DNA of 64,000 bases from Stenotrophomonas maltophilia (GCA_002387845.1 DGLB01000048.1:41167-105166); one strand, 5' to 3'; positions 30,460 through 38,106 are shown, numbered from the stretch's first letter. Made by a program: numbers and translations. The notes: generated from the sequence alone by a model not told the origin.

Positions 30460-31242
30460 ATGGATCTTGGAATTGCTGGCCGCTGGGCCTTGGTGTGCGC
30501 TGCCAGCAAAGGTCTGGGTCTGGGCTGCGCGCGTGCACTGGTGCGCGAAGGCGTGAACGTGGTGATCGCCGCGCGCGGCGAGGAGGCACTGATGCGTACG
30601 GCAGCCGAGCTGCGGGCGCTGACGGGTGCCGGTGAGGTCCGCAGCGTGGTCGCCGATGTCACCACCGCGGCAGGACGCGCCTTGGCCCTGGCCGCCTGCC
30701 CGCAGGTGGACATCCTGGTCAACAACGCAGGCGGTCCGCCCGCCGGGGACTTCCGCCAGTTCGAGCGGGCCGACTGGATCGCCGCGCTGGACGCCAACAT
30801 GCTCAGCCCGATCGAACTGATCCGCGCCACGGTGGACGGCATGATCGAGCGCGGCTTTGGCCGCATCGTCAACATCACCTCGTCCTCGGTCAAAGCCCCG
30901 ATCGACATCCTGGGTCTGTCCAACGGTGCACGCTCCGGCCTGACCGGCTTCGTGGCCGGGCTGGCGCGGCGCACGGTGGCGCACAACGTGACCATCAACA
31001 ACCTGCTGCCGGGCCAGTTCGACACCGACCGCCTGCGCGGCAACTTCGCTTACGTGGCGCAGCAGCAGGGCGTGGATGCCGGACAGATCGCCGAGCGCAA
31101 GCGCACGCATATTCCGGCTGGGCGCTTCGGCAATGCCGACGAGTTCGGTGCCGCCTGCGCGTTCCTGTGCAGCGCGCACGCCGGCTACATTACCGGGCAG
31201 AACCTGCTGATCGATGGCGGGGCCTACCCGGGTACGTTCTGA
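30460..31242 (+). CDS. SDR-family oxidoreductase, atypical catalytic site
   Basis: 260 residues with a short-chain dehydrogenase Rossmann fold: Ala-Ser-Lys-Gly-Leu-Gly-Leu-Gly (cofactor loop) and Val-Asn-Asn-Ala-Gly-Gly, and C-terminal Leu-Leu-Ile-Asp-Gly-Gly. The catalytic Ser is in Asn-Ile-Thr-Ser-Ser-Ser, but the usual Tyr-x-x-x-Lys is replaced by Leu-Ser-Asn-Gly-Ala-Arg. This matches a known FabG-like subgroup lacking the perfect tetrad. It sits 7 bases after bioH and before bioC, a conserved place in Xanthomonadaceae bio operons; a role in biotin precursor handling is possible but not shown. Confidence 0.85.
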   Translation: MDLGIAGRWALVCAASKGLGLGCARALVREGVNVVIAARGEEALMRTAAELRALTGAGEVRSVVADVTTAAGRALALAACPQVDILVNNAGGPPAGDFRQFERADWIAALDANMLSPIELIRATVDGMIERGFGRIVNITSSSVKAPIDILGLSNGARSGLTGFVAGLARRTVAHNVTINNLLPGQFDTDRLRGNFAYVAQQQGVDAGQIAERKRTHIPAGRFGNADEFGAACAFLCSAHAGYITGQNLLIDGGAYPGTF

Positions 31243-31261
31243 TTTCCGCAGTGAGCCTTAC

Positions 31262-32143
31262 ATGACCAGCAGTTTCGATCCGCACCACGTCCGTCGCGCG
31301 TTCTCGCGTGCCGCCCACAGCTACGATGCGGCGGCCGCGTTGCAGCGCGAAGTGGAGAAGCGCCTGCTGGAGTCGCTGGACTACCTGGAGAACCGCCAGC
31401 CACAGGTGGTACTGGACGTGGGCAGCGGCACCGGCCACGCCAGCGCGGCAATGAAGAAGCGCTGGCCGAAAGCGCAGGTGATCGCGCTGGACCTGGCCAC
31501 GCCGATGCTGGCCGAAGCAAAGAAGCAGGCCGGCTGGTGGAAACCGTTCACCCGCGTCTGTGGTGACGCACAGGCGCTGCCCTTGGCGGACCAGAGCGTG
31601 GATGTGATTTTCAGCAACCTGTGCCTGCAGTGGGTGGAGGACCTGCCCGCCGTGTTTGCCGGTTTCAGGCGGGTGCTCAAGCCGGGTGGGCTGCTGGTGT
31701 GTTCCACCTTCGGGCCGGAAACCCTGATCGAACTGCGCGATGCATTCGCCGCCGCAGACAGCACGCCGCACGTCAGCCGCTTCGCGCCTATCGCGCAGTT
31801 TGGCGACGCACTGATGATGTCAGGCTTCCGCGACCCGGTGCTGGACCGTGATCTGTTCACGCTTACCTATGCGGACATGGATGCGCTGATGCGCGAACTG
31901 CGGGCGATCGGCGCGACCAATGCGCGCCAGGACCGGCGGCACACGCTGACCGGACGCGGGCGCTTTGCAGCCGCGCGCGCTGCCTATGAACCGCTGCGGC
32001 GCGAAGACGGCAAGCTGCCAAGCAGCTGGGAAGTGATCTACGCGCATGCCTGGGCACCGGAGCACGGCGCGCCGATCCGAGAGCGTGGGCATGACGTGGC
32101 CAGCGTGCCGGTGTCGGCGATTCCGATCCGACGTAAGACCTGA
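31262..32143 (+). CDS. bioC: Malonyl-ACP O-methyltransferase BioC
   Basis: 293 residues. Class I SAM methyltransferase: Val-Leu-Asp-Val-Gly-Ser-Gly-Thr-Gly near 50-58, the acidic strand Ala-Leu-Asp-Leu-Ala, and Asn-Leu-Cys-Leu-Gln-Trp, a BioC hallmark. It methylates malonyl-ACP so that fatty acid synthesis can build the pimeloyl chain. Start chosen after GAGCC at 31262, 19 bases after the SDR gene. Last gene of the bio operon; bioA and bioD are not in the window. Confidence 0.95.
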   Translation: MTSSFDPHHVRRAFSRAAHSYDAAAALQREVEKRLLESLDYLENRQPQVVLDVGSGTGHASAAMKKRWPKAQVIALDLATPMLAEAKKQAGWWKPFTRVCGDAQALPLADQSVDVIFSNLCLQWVEDLPAVFAGFRRVLKPGGLLVCSTFGPETLIELRDAFAAADSTPHVSRFAPIAQFGDALMMSGFRDPVLDRDLFTLTYADMDALMRELRAIGATNARQDRRHTLTGRGRFAAARAAYEPLRREDGKLPSSWEVIYAHAWAPEHGAPIRERGHDVASVPVSAIPIRRKT

Positions 32144-32196
32144 CCGGCGGCCCACGCCGGCTCTCGACACCCACGGTGCCAGATTCCGAACAGATA

Positions 32197-32340
32197 AGAG
32201 TCGGTCGTCAGACGACTGCCGATGGCAACAATCGCCGCTGGGACGCATGACCTGCGAACGGGGAGGCGCTTCTGCGCTCAAATGTCCTGCGTTAAAGGGC
32301 CGATCACCGTCATCGGCAGTCGTCTGGCGACCGACTCTAC
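32197..32340. repeat. 144-bp element with 28-bp inverted ends (SMAG-type dimer)
   Basis: Ends 32197-32224 and 32311-32338 are inverted copies with one mismatch in 28. The right end carries the GTAG head (as CTAC, 32337-32340); the left head is degenerate. The stem core AGTCGGTC...GACGACT is a SMAG variant. The inner 86 bases hold no gene. It resembles a small miniature transposable unit mobilised as a dimer. Confidence 0.7.
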
Positions 32341-32358
32341 CGTCGGGTGTATCCCGCA

Positions 32359-32510
32359 CATTCGTTGCGTCAGGTGTCGGTCGTCATTTCCCACGCATTC
32401 GTTGCGTCCACGTGCCGGTCGACATTTCCCGCGTATTCGTTGCGTCCACGTGCGGATCGACATTTGCCGCGCATTCGTTGCGTCCCCATGCCGGTCGACA
32501 TTTCCTGCGC
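32359..32510. repeat. Tandem array of four 37-38 bp units
   Basis: Four imperfect copies begin with CATTCGTTGCG (one TATTCG) at 32359, 32396, 32434 and 32472 and end in CGACATTT(C/G)CCGCG or variants, with a degenerate start of a fifth at 32510. Part of the unit matches the array at 61.4 kb. The units directly abut without unique spacers, so this is not CRISPR. Confidence 0.8.
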
Positions 32511-32531
32511 ATCCGCTGCAGCCCCGACCAC

Positions 32532-33137
32532 CTACGCCCCGGTGGTCACCAGGTCACGGTGGAAGAAATAGACTTCCTGTACCAGGAACTTCCAGCTGGT
32601 GTGGAAACTGCGGAAGCGGGTGCTCGGCGTTGATGACGCCAGCGCGTCAATGCCCAGCTCATGTGCCAGGCGCAGCGCGCGGGCCATGTGCAACGGGTCG
32701 CTGACGATGATCACACGGTGCAGCTGGCGCTGTTCCATCAAACGTCGTGCTTCAACCAGGTTCTGCCGGGTCGTGCGCGAGGCGGTCTCGATCAGGATCG
32801 CCTCATCCGGGACGCCCTGCTTGATCGCATAACGACGCGCCACCTGCGATTCGGAAAAACGCGCACCGCTGCCGCCGTAGCCGCCAGTGAAGATCAACAG
32901 CGGTGCATACCCCTGCCGGTAAAGATCCAGCCCGTGACGGATGCGTTCTTCAAACACCGGTGACGGCTTGGCGTCATACGCCGCTGCCCCCAGCACGATG
33001 ATGGCGTCGGCCTTGGCCGCCTGGTCACGCTCGCCCACCCACACGATCCACGCGGTGACGCACAGCAACCAGGCCAGCAGTGCCACCAGCAGCCGCCACA
33101 TCCAGCCCCACACGCCAACTCGGGCCCGCCGGGTCAT
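32532..33137 (-). CDS. YdcF family (DUF218) membrane-anchored protein
   Basis: 201 residues: one N-terminal membrane helix (about 10-33), then a DUF218 domain with Ala-Ile-Ile-Val-Leu-Gly-Ala-Ala, Phe-Thr-Gly-Gly-Tyr-Gly, Glu-Thr-Ala-Ser-Arg-Thr-Thr-Arg-Gln-Asn and Val-Ser-Asp-Pro-Leu-His-Met-Ala-Arg. DUF218 proteins act in envelope processes (SanA, ElyC relatives). The start overlaps the stop of the upstream PLP dehydratase gene (ATGA), so I chose 33137 over 33149. Confidence 0.88.
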   Translation of the reverse strand: MTRRARVGVWGWMWRLLVALLAWLLCVTAWIVWVGERDQAAKADAIIVLGAAAYDAKPSPVFEERIRHGLDLYRQGYAPLLIFTGGYGGSGARFSESQVARRYAIKQGVPDEAILIETASRTTRQNLVEARRLMEQRQLHRVIIVSDPLHMARALRLAHELGIDALASSTPSTRFRSFHTSWKFLVQEVYFFHRDLVTTGA

Positions 33138-34093
33138 GCACGCCCCCACGGCAGGGCGTCCAGATCGACATTGCCGCCGGACAGCACCACGCCTACCCGC
33201 TGGCCGGCAAAACGCGCCGGTTCGGCCAGGACAGCCGCCAGCGCGATCGCCGAAGAAGGCTCCACCACCTGCTTGAGCACCTGCCAGAGCAGCCGCATGG
33301 CCTGCACGGTAGCGGCATCGTCCACCGTGATGACCTCGGCCTGGCCGTGCAGCAGGGCGAAGTTCGGTGCGCCCAGGGTGCCGCGCAGGCCGTCGCAGAT
33401 CGTGTCCGGGGTGAAGTCCAGCTGCAGCGAACCGGCTGCCAGCGAACGCGCGGTGTCAGCCGCCCCGGCCGGCTCGGCCAGGACCAACCGCGCCTGCGGG
33501 GCCGCCGCCTCGATGGCCAGCTGCGTTCCCGCCGCCAGCCCACCCCCGCCCACCGGCACCACCAGCAGGTCGAACGGCCCATGGCTGTGCATCAGCTCCA
33601 GCGCGGCAGTGCCCTGCCCGGCCATCACCTGGGCGTCGGCATACGGGTGCACCAGGGTCGCTCCGGTGTCGGCCTGTACCTGGGCACACATCGCCTCGCG
33701 CGCGGCGATGGTCGGGGCGCAGCGCCACAGTGTTGCGCCGTGGCGCTCGATGTTGGCCAGCTTGGCCGCCACCGCGCCCTCGGGTACCACCACATGGCAG
33801 GCGATGCCGCGGGTGCGCGCAGCCAGCGCCAGCGCGGCCCCGTGGTTGCCGGACGAATGCGTGACCACCCCGCGTGTTGCCACGCTTTCCGGCAGGGCCC
33901 AGACCGCGTTGCAGGCTCCACGGAACTTGAACGCGCCACCGCGCTGCAGGTGTTCGGCCTTGAATGCCAGGTGTGCGCCGGTCAGCTGGTCCAACGCCTG
34001 CGACTGCAGCACCGGCGTGACATGGGCATGCGGGGCGATCCGCGCAGCGGCGGCCAGCAGATCATCCACGCGGGGCAGGAGTGAATCGTTCAT
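33134..34093 (-). CDS. PLP-dependent serine/threonine dehydratase-like enzyme
   Basis: 319 residues, fold-type II PLP enzyme. The PLP lysine is in Ala-Phe-Lys-Phe-Arg-Gly-Ala (near 54-60), the substrate loop is Ser-Ser-Gly-Asn-His-Gly, the phosphate cup is Val-Gly-Gly-Gly-Gly-Leu-Ala-Ala-Gly and the C-terminal segment is Val-Leu-Ser-Gly-Gly-Asn-Val. The lack of a regulatory ACT domain points to a catabolic dehydratase, serine racemase or threo-3-hydroxyaspartate dehydratase rather than biosynthetic IlvA. Coupled to the downstream ydcF-like gene. Confidence 0.88.
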   Translation of the reverse strand: MNDSLLPRVDDLLAAAARIAPHAHVTPVLQSQALDQLTGAHLAFKAEHLQRGGAFKFRGACNAVWALPESVATRGVVTHSSGNHGAALALAARTRGIACHVVVPEGAVAAKLANIERHGATLWRCAPTIAAREAMCAQVQADTGATLVHPYADAQVMAGQGTAALELMHSHGPFDLLVVPVGGGGLAAGTQLAIEAAAPQARLVLAEPAGAADTARSLAAGSLQLDFTPDTICDGLRGTLGAPNFALLHGQAEVITVDDAATVQAMRLLWQVLKQVVEPSSAIALAAVLAEPARFAGQRVGVVLSGGNVDLDALPWGRA

Positions 34094-34239
34094 GACGCAA
34101 GATTAACGTAACGCCTCGCCGTGCACCGCCTGCGCGCGACGTGCGACGATGGCCTGCATTCATCCAGATCGGGCTGAGTTAAGGGCGTATTCAATGCCCC
34201 GGCCCGAAGCTGGGGCCATACCCTTGGGGGGACCCGATC

Positions 34240-34758
34240 ATGAAAATGCGCCTGATGTTCGCCGGTGGCCTGTTGTTGGCCCTGTCCGGCTGCGCCACCT
34301 ACGACTATGTCGGCGGCGGCGGCGGTGGTGGCAGCGGCTATTACCACGGTGCGCCGTCGGTGGAGTACCGCTACCCGTACGGCTACCCCTATGGCTATGG
34401 CAGCGGCTACTACGGTGGCGGCTACTACGGCTATGGCGGTGGCTACTACAACAACTACCCCATCTATCGCCCGTATCCGAACTATCGCCCGCCGCACAAC
34501 CACCGCCCGCCGCCGCGTCCGGGCAACGGGGGCAATCCGCCGGTGCGGCCGGATCGCCCGGATCGCCCGCGCCCGTCGTACAACGGCGGCTCGCCGTGGC
34601 GGAACATGGACTCGGTCGGCCGCCCGCCGCAGTCGCGTCCGGCACCGGCTCCGCAGTCGCGCCCTGCCCCGCCGCCGCGCCCGGCACAGTCGCGCCCCAG
34701 CGGCGGGGCGCCGTGGCGAAACATGAATAAGTTGAACCAGCGCACACAAGAGAGATGA
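34240..34758 (+). CDS. Gly/Tyr- and Pro-rich lipoprotein
   Basis: 172 residues. Signal peptide with lipobox Leu-Ser-Gly-Cys (Cys18). The mature part is low complexity: a Gly/Tyr-rich region (about 22-75, Gly-Tyr-Tyr-Gly-Gly repeats) and then a Pro/Arg-rich region in which Pro-Trp-Arg-Asn-Met occurs twice. No globular domain. Probably a surface or envelope structural lipoprotein; function unknown. A ribosome site GGGGGGAC precedes the start. Confidence 0.8.
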   Translation: MKMRLMFAGGLLLALSGCATYDYVGGGGGGGSGYYHGAPSVEYRYPYGYPYGYGSGYYGGGYYGYGGGYYNNYPIYRPYPNYRPPHNHRPPPRPGNGGNPPVRPDRPDRPRPSYNGGSPWRNMDSVGRPPQSRPAPAPQSRPAPPPRPAQSRPSGGAPWRNMNKLNQRTQER

Positions 34759-34865
34759 TTGCCGCTTGATTTTCACCCTCTCGCAGGTTCAATCTACGCA
34801 GGCAGTGACCGCCCCGGTCACAAAGTGACAAAAGCGACACGGGGCGTCACATCGAGCTCTACGTC

Positions 34866-34961
34866 GATATCCGACAGGAACATCTGGATCCCCCCTGTTC
34901 CGGCCCTGTCGGATGTCGGCACCTCTAGAACAAAAGGCCCCGCCAATGGCGGGGCCTTTTG
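34866..34961 (+). ncRNA. Candidate small RNA with C-rich loop and intrinsic terminator
   Basis: ATCCGACAGG (34869-34878) pairs with CCTGTCGGAT (34905-34914), and an inner AACA/TGTT pairing exposes a loop with six consecutive C (34890-34895). A 14-bp terminator stem follows (34931-34961). C-rich loops are known in regulatory RNAs of the Xanthomonadaceae (for example sX13), but I cannot show homology. It may instead be the 3' region of the lipoprotein mRNA. Confidence 0.4.
34931..34961. terminator. Strong bidirectional intrinsic terminator
   Basis: A perfect 14-bp stem (CAAAAGGCCCCGCC and its complement) with a three-base loop AAT. T-rich sequence follows on the plus strand (TTTTGTTTT) and on the minus strand (TTTTGTTCT). 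Confidence 0.9.
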
Positions 34962-34990
34962 TTTTGGGTACGGCCGGGGGAAGGTCCGCC

Positions 34991-35028
34991 TTAAAAACGG
35001 GGCCGACAGTCCCCCGACTGTCGGCCCC
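34991..35028 (-). terminator. Minus-strand intrinsic terminator
   Basis: A perfect 12-bp GC-rich stem with a six-base loop is followed on the minus strand by GTTTTTAA. No protein gene reads into it, which is the reason to suspect a small RNA upstream. Confidence 0.85.
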
Positions 35029-35112
35029 TTCGCTTCCCCGGGATGCGCAAGAACCGGCCCCTGTTCCAATTCCGGTTCGTAGCGCTTTTCGGCGCCTGCC
35101 ACCCTGGGTGCT
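34991..35112 (-). ncRNA. Candidate sigma-54-dependent structured small RNA
   Basis: Downstream of a sigma-54-like promoter the minus strand encodes about 120 bases with no open frame but several stems: GCGC/GCGC at 35082-35095, GAACCGG/CCGGTTC at 35051-35078, and a final 12-bp stem GGGGCCGACAGT/ACTGTCGGCCCC (34999-35028, loop CGGGGG) followed by GTTTTTAA, a complete intrinsic terminator. Promoter, length and terminator fit a free-standing regulatory RNA. Expression and targets are unknown. Confidence 0.5.
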
Positions 35113-35120
35113 ATTGGGTT

Positions 35121-35140
35121 ATCTGCACTTTGCGTGCCAA
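35121..35140 (-). promoter_or_regulatory. Sigma-54 (RpoN) type -24/-12 promoter
   Basis: On the minus strand the sequence reads TTGGCACGCAAAGTGCAGAT. The invariant GG and GC are separated by exactly 10 bases, and only one base differs from the TGGCACG-N4-TTGC consensus. The predicted start is near 35112, reading away from mnmG toward the terminator at 34991-35028. Confidence 0.6.
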
Positions 35141-35179
35141 CTTGAGGGTGGATTTCAGTTTTTTTTATGAATGCGCCCC

Positions 35180-35236
35180 GTAGAGCCGGGCTTGCCCGGC
35201 TGACCGCTTGCCCGGCTGACCGGTTGCCCGGCTGGC
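35180..35236. repeat. SMAG-type repeat with degenerate extra copies
   Basis: A full GTAGAGCC...GGCT palindrome (35180-35201) is followed by two more right arms, TTGCCCGGCTGACCG and TTGCCCGGCTGGCCG, spaced 16 bases apart. It looks like local duplication of the right half of the repeat. Confidence 0.8.
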
Positions 35237-35330
35237 CGTTAACGTACGCGACGCATTCGGCTGTAAAATCAACGCCCTCGCCCTATTCCAGGGCTGACCC
35301 GGGCCGCCGCTGGCCCCGTCCGAGCCATAC

Positions 35331-37223
35331 ATGACCGATTCCTTCTACGACTACGACGTCATCGTCATCGGTGGCGGCCATGCCGGTACCGAAGCTGCGC
35401 TGGCTGCGGCCCGCACCGGCGTGCGCACGCTGCTGCTGACCCACAACGTGGAAACCATCGGCGCGATGAGCTGCAACCCGGCCATCGGCGGCATCGGCAA
35501 GGGCCATCTGGTCAAGGAGATCGACGCCCTGGGGGGCGCGATGGCGCATGCCGCCGACCGCGCCGGCATCCAGTGGCGCACGCTCAATGCCTCCAAGGGG
35601 CCGGCGGTGCGTGCCACCCGCTGCCAGGCCGACCGCAACCTGTACCGGATGGCCATCCGTGGCATGGTCGAGGCGCAGCCCAACCTGACCGTGTTCCAGG
35701 CCGCGGTGGATGACCTGGTCATCGACGGCGACGCCGTGCGCGGCGTGATCACCCAGACCGGCCTGCAGTTCAATGCGCCAGCGGTGGTGCTGACCGCCGG
35801 CACCTTCCTGGCCGGCAAGATCCATGTCGGCCAGACCCAGTACGCGGCCGGTCGCATGGGTGACCCGCCGGCGACCACGCTGGCCGCGCGCCTGCGCGAG
35901 CGCCCGTTCGCCATCGACCGGCTGAAGACCGGCACGCCGCCGCGCATCGACGGCCGCTCGCTGGACTACAGCGTGATGGAAGCGCAGCCCGGTGACGACC
36001 CGCGCCCGGTGATGTCGTTCCTGGGCGATGTATCCGAGCATCCGGCACAGGTGAACTGCTGGATCACCCACACCAGCGAACGTACCCACGAGATCATCCG
36101 CAGCGCGCTGCATCGCTCGCCGCTGTACAGCGGACAGATCGAAGGCATCGGCCCGCGTTACTGCCCGTCGATCGAAGACAAAGTGGTGCGCTTCGCCGAA
36201 AAGGCCAGCCATCAGATCTTTGTCGAGCCCGAAGGGCTGGACGTGATCGAGATCTACCCGAACGGCATTTCCACCTCGTTGCCGTTCGATGTGCAGCTGG
36301 ATCTGGTGCGCAGCATCCGTGGTTTCGAGAACGCACACATCACCCGTCCCGGCTATGCGATCGAGTACGACTTCTTCGATCCGCGTGGGCTGAACAACAC
36401 GCTGGAGACCAAGTCCGTGTCCGGCCTGTTCTTCGCCGGCCAGATCAATGGCACGACCGGCTATGAAGAGGCCGCCGCGCAGGGCCTGCTGGCCGGGATC
36501 AACGCCGCGCGGCGCGTCCGCGACGAAGCCGGCTGGTGCCCGCGCCGCGACGAAGCCTACCTGGGCGTGCTGGTGGATGACCTGATCACCCACGGCACCA
36601 CCGAGCCTTACCGCATGTTCACCAGCCGCGCCGAGTACCGGCTGCAGCTGCGCGAGGACAACGCCGACGTGCGCCTGACCGGCAAGGGTCGCGAGCTGGG
36701 CGTGGTCGACGACCGTCGCTGGAACGCATTCCAGGCCAAGCAGGACGCAGTGGCCGCCGAATCGGCGCGTTTGAAGGCACTGTGGGCCACCCCGGGCAAT
36801 GCGCTGGGCCGCGAAGTGGAAGCCACGCTGGGCGTGGCGGTCAGCCGCGAAACCAACGTGCTGGACCTGATCAAGCGCCCCGAGCTGGATTACGCCAAGC
36901 TGATGCAGGTGCCCTCACTGGGTCCCGGCGTGGCCGATGCGAAGGTGGCCGAGCAGGTGGAGATCGGGGTCAAGTACGCCGGCTACCTGGACCGCCAGCG
37001 CGAGGAGATCGAGCGCCAGCAGCGGCATGAGAACACCGTCATCGATGCTGCGTTCGACTATGCCGGCGTGCGCGGGCTGTCTGCCGAAGTGCAGCAGAAG
37101 CTGGAACGCGTACGCCCGCAGACCATCGGCCAGGCGCAGCGCATTCCCGGCATGACCCCGGCGGCGATCTCGCTGCTGCTGGTGCATCTGGAGCGCGCGC
37201 GACGCGGAAGCCGCGTCGCCTGA
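35331..37223 (+). CDS. mnmG: tRNA uridine-5-carboxymethylaminomethyl modification enzyme MnmG (GidA)
   Basis: 630 residues, the family's normal length. The FAD-binding motif Gly-Gly-Gly-His-Ala-Gly-Thr-Glu-Ala-Ala is at 14-23. Other signatures are Ser-Cys-Asn-Pro-Ala-Ile-Gly-Gly-Ile-Gly-Lys-Gly-His and Gly-Gln-Ile-Asn-Gly-Thr-Thr-Gly-Tyr-Glu-Glu-Ala. With MnmE it modifies the wobble uridine of several tRNAs. mnmE is not adjacent. A TGTAAAAT box lies about 65 bases upstream. Confidence 0.98.
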   Translation: MTDSFYDYDVIVIGGGHAGTEAALAAARTGVRTLLLTHNVETIGAMSCNPAIGGIGKGHLVKEIDALGGAMAHAADRAGIQWRTLNASKGPAVRATRCQADRNLYRMAIRGMVEAQPNLTVFQAAVDDLVIDGDAVRGVITQTGLQFNAPAVVLTAGTFLAGKIHVGQTQYAAGRMGDPPATTLAARLRERPFAIDRLKTGTPPRIDGRSLDYSVMEAQPGDDPRPVMSFLGDVSEHPAQVNCWITHTSERTHEIIRSALHRSPLYSGQIEGIGPRYCPSIEDKVVRFAEKASHQIFVEPEGLDVIEIYPNGISTSLPFDVQLDLVRSIRGFENAHITRPGYAIEYDFFDPRGLNNTLETKSVSGLFFAGQINGTTGYEEAAAQGLLAGINAARRVRDEAGWCPRRDEAYLGVLVDDLITHGTTEPYRMFTSRAEYRLQLREDNADVRLTGKGRELGVVDDRRWNAFQAKQDAVAAESARLKALWATPGNALGREVEATLGVAVSRETNVLDLIKRPELDYAKLMQVPSLGPGVADAKVAEQVEIGVKYAGYLDRQREEIERQQRHENTVIDAAFDYAGVRGLSAEVQQKLERVRPQTIGQAQRIPGMTPAAISLLLVHLERARRGSRVA

Positions 37224-37234
37224 CGGCGGGTCGT

Positions 37235-37253
37235 GGACACGCATGGCGTGTCC
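37235..37253. repeat. Short palindrome of the GGACACGC family
   Basis: GGACACGC and GCGTGTCC flank ATG. The same stem occurs at 44886-44904 (with AGG) and twice at 48702-48757, where one copy carries the GTAG head, so it is a SMAG subfamily or relative. Confidence 0.7.
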
Positions 37254-37302
37254 CTGCGCGCCCCGGCGGTATCATGCGGGTCTGCCTTTTCCGGAGTCCC
37301 CC

Positions 37303-37836
37303 ATGTCCCCCCTGCGCCCTTTCCTCGACACCTTCCCCACCGTCGGCGAGCGCTGCTACGTGGACCCCGCCTGCACCATCATCGGTGACGTGGTGCTGGG
37401 GGACGACGTCTCGGTGTGGCCGGGCTGCGTCATCCGCGGTGATGTGAACCACGTGCGCATCGGCGCGCGCAGCAACATCCAGGACGGCACCATCATCCAT
37501 GTCAGCCACCACAGCCCCTACAACAAGGCCGGGCACCCGACGTTGATCGGCGAGGGCGTGACCGTGGGCCACGGCACCATCATCCATGCCTGCACGATCG
37601 GCGATTACAGCCTGATCGGCATGGGGGCCTGCATCCTGGACGGTGCCACGGTGAGCCGGCATGCCTTCATCGGGGCCGGTGCGGTGGTCGGGCCGGGCAA
37701 GGTGGTGGGCGAAGGCGAGTTGTGGGTGGGCAATCCCGCACGGCCGGCGCGGACCCTGAGCGACAAGGAGATCGAGTCGCTGCATTACTCGGCGGATCAT
37801 TACGTGCGGTTGAAGGACAAGTACCTGGGGATGTGA
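37303..37836 (+). CDS. Gamma-type carbonic anhydrase family protein (YrdA-like)
   Basis: 177 residues forming a left-handed beta helix of hexapeptide repeats (Ile-Ile-Gly-Asp-Val-Val-Leu-Gly-Asp-Asp and following). Metal-ligand histidines typical of gamma carbonic anhydrases appear in Ile-His-Val-Ser-His-His, Gly-His-Gly and Ile-Ile-His-Ala. Members bind zinc or iron as trimers; many show weak or no CO2 hydration, so exact activity is open. The start has CCGGAG upstream. Confidence 0.92.
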   Translation: MSPLRPFLDTFPTVGERCYVDPACTIIGDVVLGDDVSVWPGCVIRGDVNHVRIGARSNIQDGTIIHVSHHSPYNKAGHPTLIGEGVTVGHGTIIHACTIGDYSLIGMGACILDGATVSRHAFIGAGAVVGPGKVVGEGELWVGNPARPARTLSDKEIESLHYSADHYVRLKDKYLGM

Positions 37837-37846
37837 CACGTTCAAC

Positions 37847-37917
37847 GTAGAGCCGGGCTTGCCCGGCTGCCTTTAGCGGCATCCGCGGAAAGAGCAGCCG
37901 GGCAAGCCCGGCTCTAC
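37847..37917. repeat. SMAG-type GTAG repeat, inverted dimer
   Basis: A GTAGAGCC...GGCT copy (37847-37868) faces an inverted copy (37896-37917) across 27 bases. It starts 10 bases after the carbonic anhydrase-like stop and could form a long hairpin at the mRNA 3' end. Confidence 0.9.
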
Positions 37918-37920
37918 ATC

Positions 37921-38010
37921 GCAGGCCGGTCGAAGACCAGCGCGATCCATGCAGGTCGGACGGAGACCAGCGCGACCCGTGCAGGCCGGTCGGAGACCGG
38001 CGCGACCCAT
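37921..38010. repeat. Three tandem 30-bp units
   Basis: Three units start at 37921, 37951 and 37981 with GCAGG(C/T)CGG and end with GCGCGA(T/C)CC(A/G)T, differing at a few positions each. It abuts the GTAG dimer and lies about 100 bases before the RDD gene, so it could affect that operon's promoter. Unrelated in sequence to the other tandem arrays. Confidence 0.8.
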
Positions 38011-38106
38011 GGTAAAGTCGGTGTCCGACCAGGAAGCTGTCGAGACCCCCATGCCGTTGGCCGCCGTCCGGAGAGGATTCCGGCACCCCAACTCCAACAG
38101 GTGCGC

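Larger units (their letters stand above)
32144..32531. other. Repeat-filled intergenic region after the bio operon
   Basis: 388 bases with no gene. The left part is an inverted-repeat element (32197-32340), the right part a 38-bp tandem array (32359-32510). Both neighbouring genes end here (bioC and, on the other strand, the ydcF-like gene), so it is a convergent 3' region. Confidence 0.6.
34759..35330. other. Long intergenic region with terminators and candidate small RNAs
   Basis: 572 bases between the lipoprotein and mnmG genes. Contents in order: a paired region with a C-rich loop (34869-34914), a strong bidirectional terminator (34931-34961), a minus-strand terminator (34991-35028), two further hairpins (35051-35078 and 35082-35095), a sigma-54-like promoter on the minus strand (35121-35140), and a GTAG repeat (35180-35236). 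Open frames across the terminators are not credible genes. Confidence 0.6.

Noticed and set aside
32359..32510. CRISPR array
   Set aside because: Units are contiguous and imperfect with no unique spacers, and no cas genes are nearby.
34818..35102. 94-codon open frame on the minus strand in the mnmG upstream region
   Set aside because: It crosses two intrinsic terminators and has no ribosome site.
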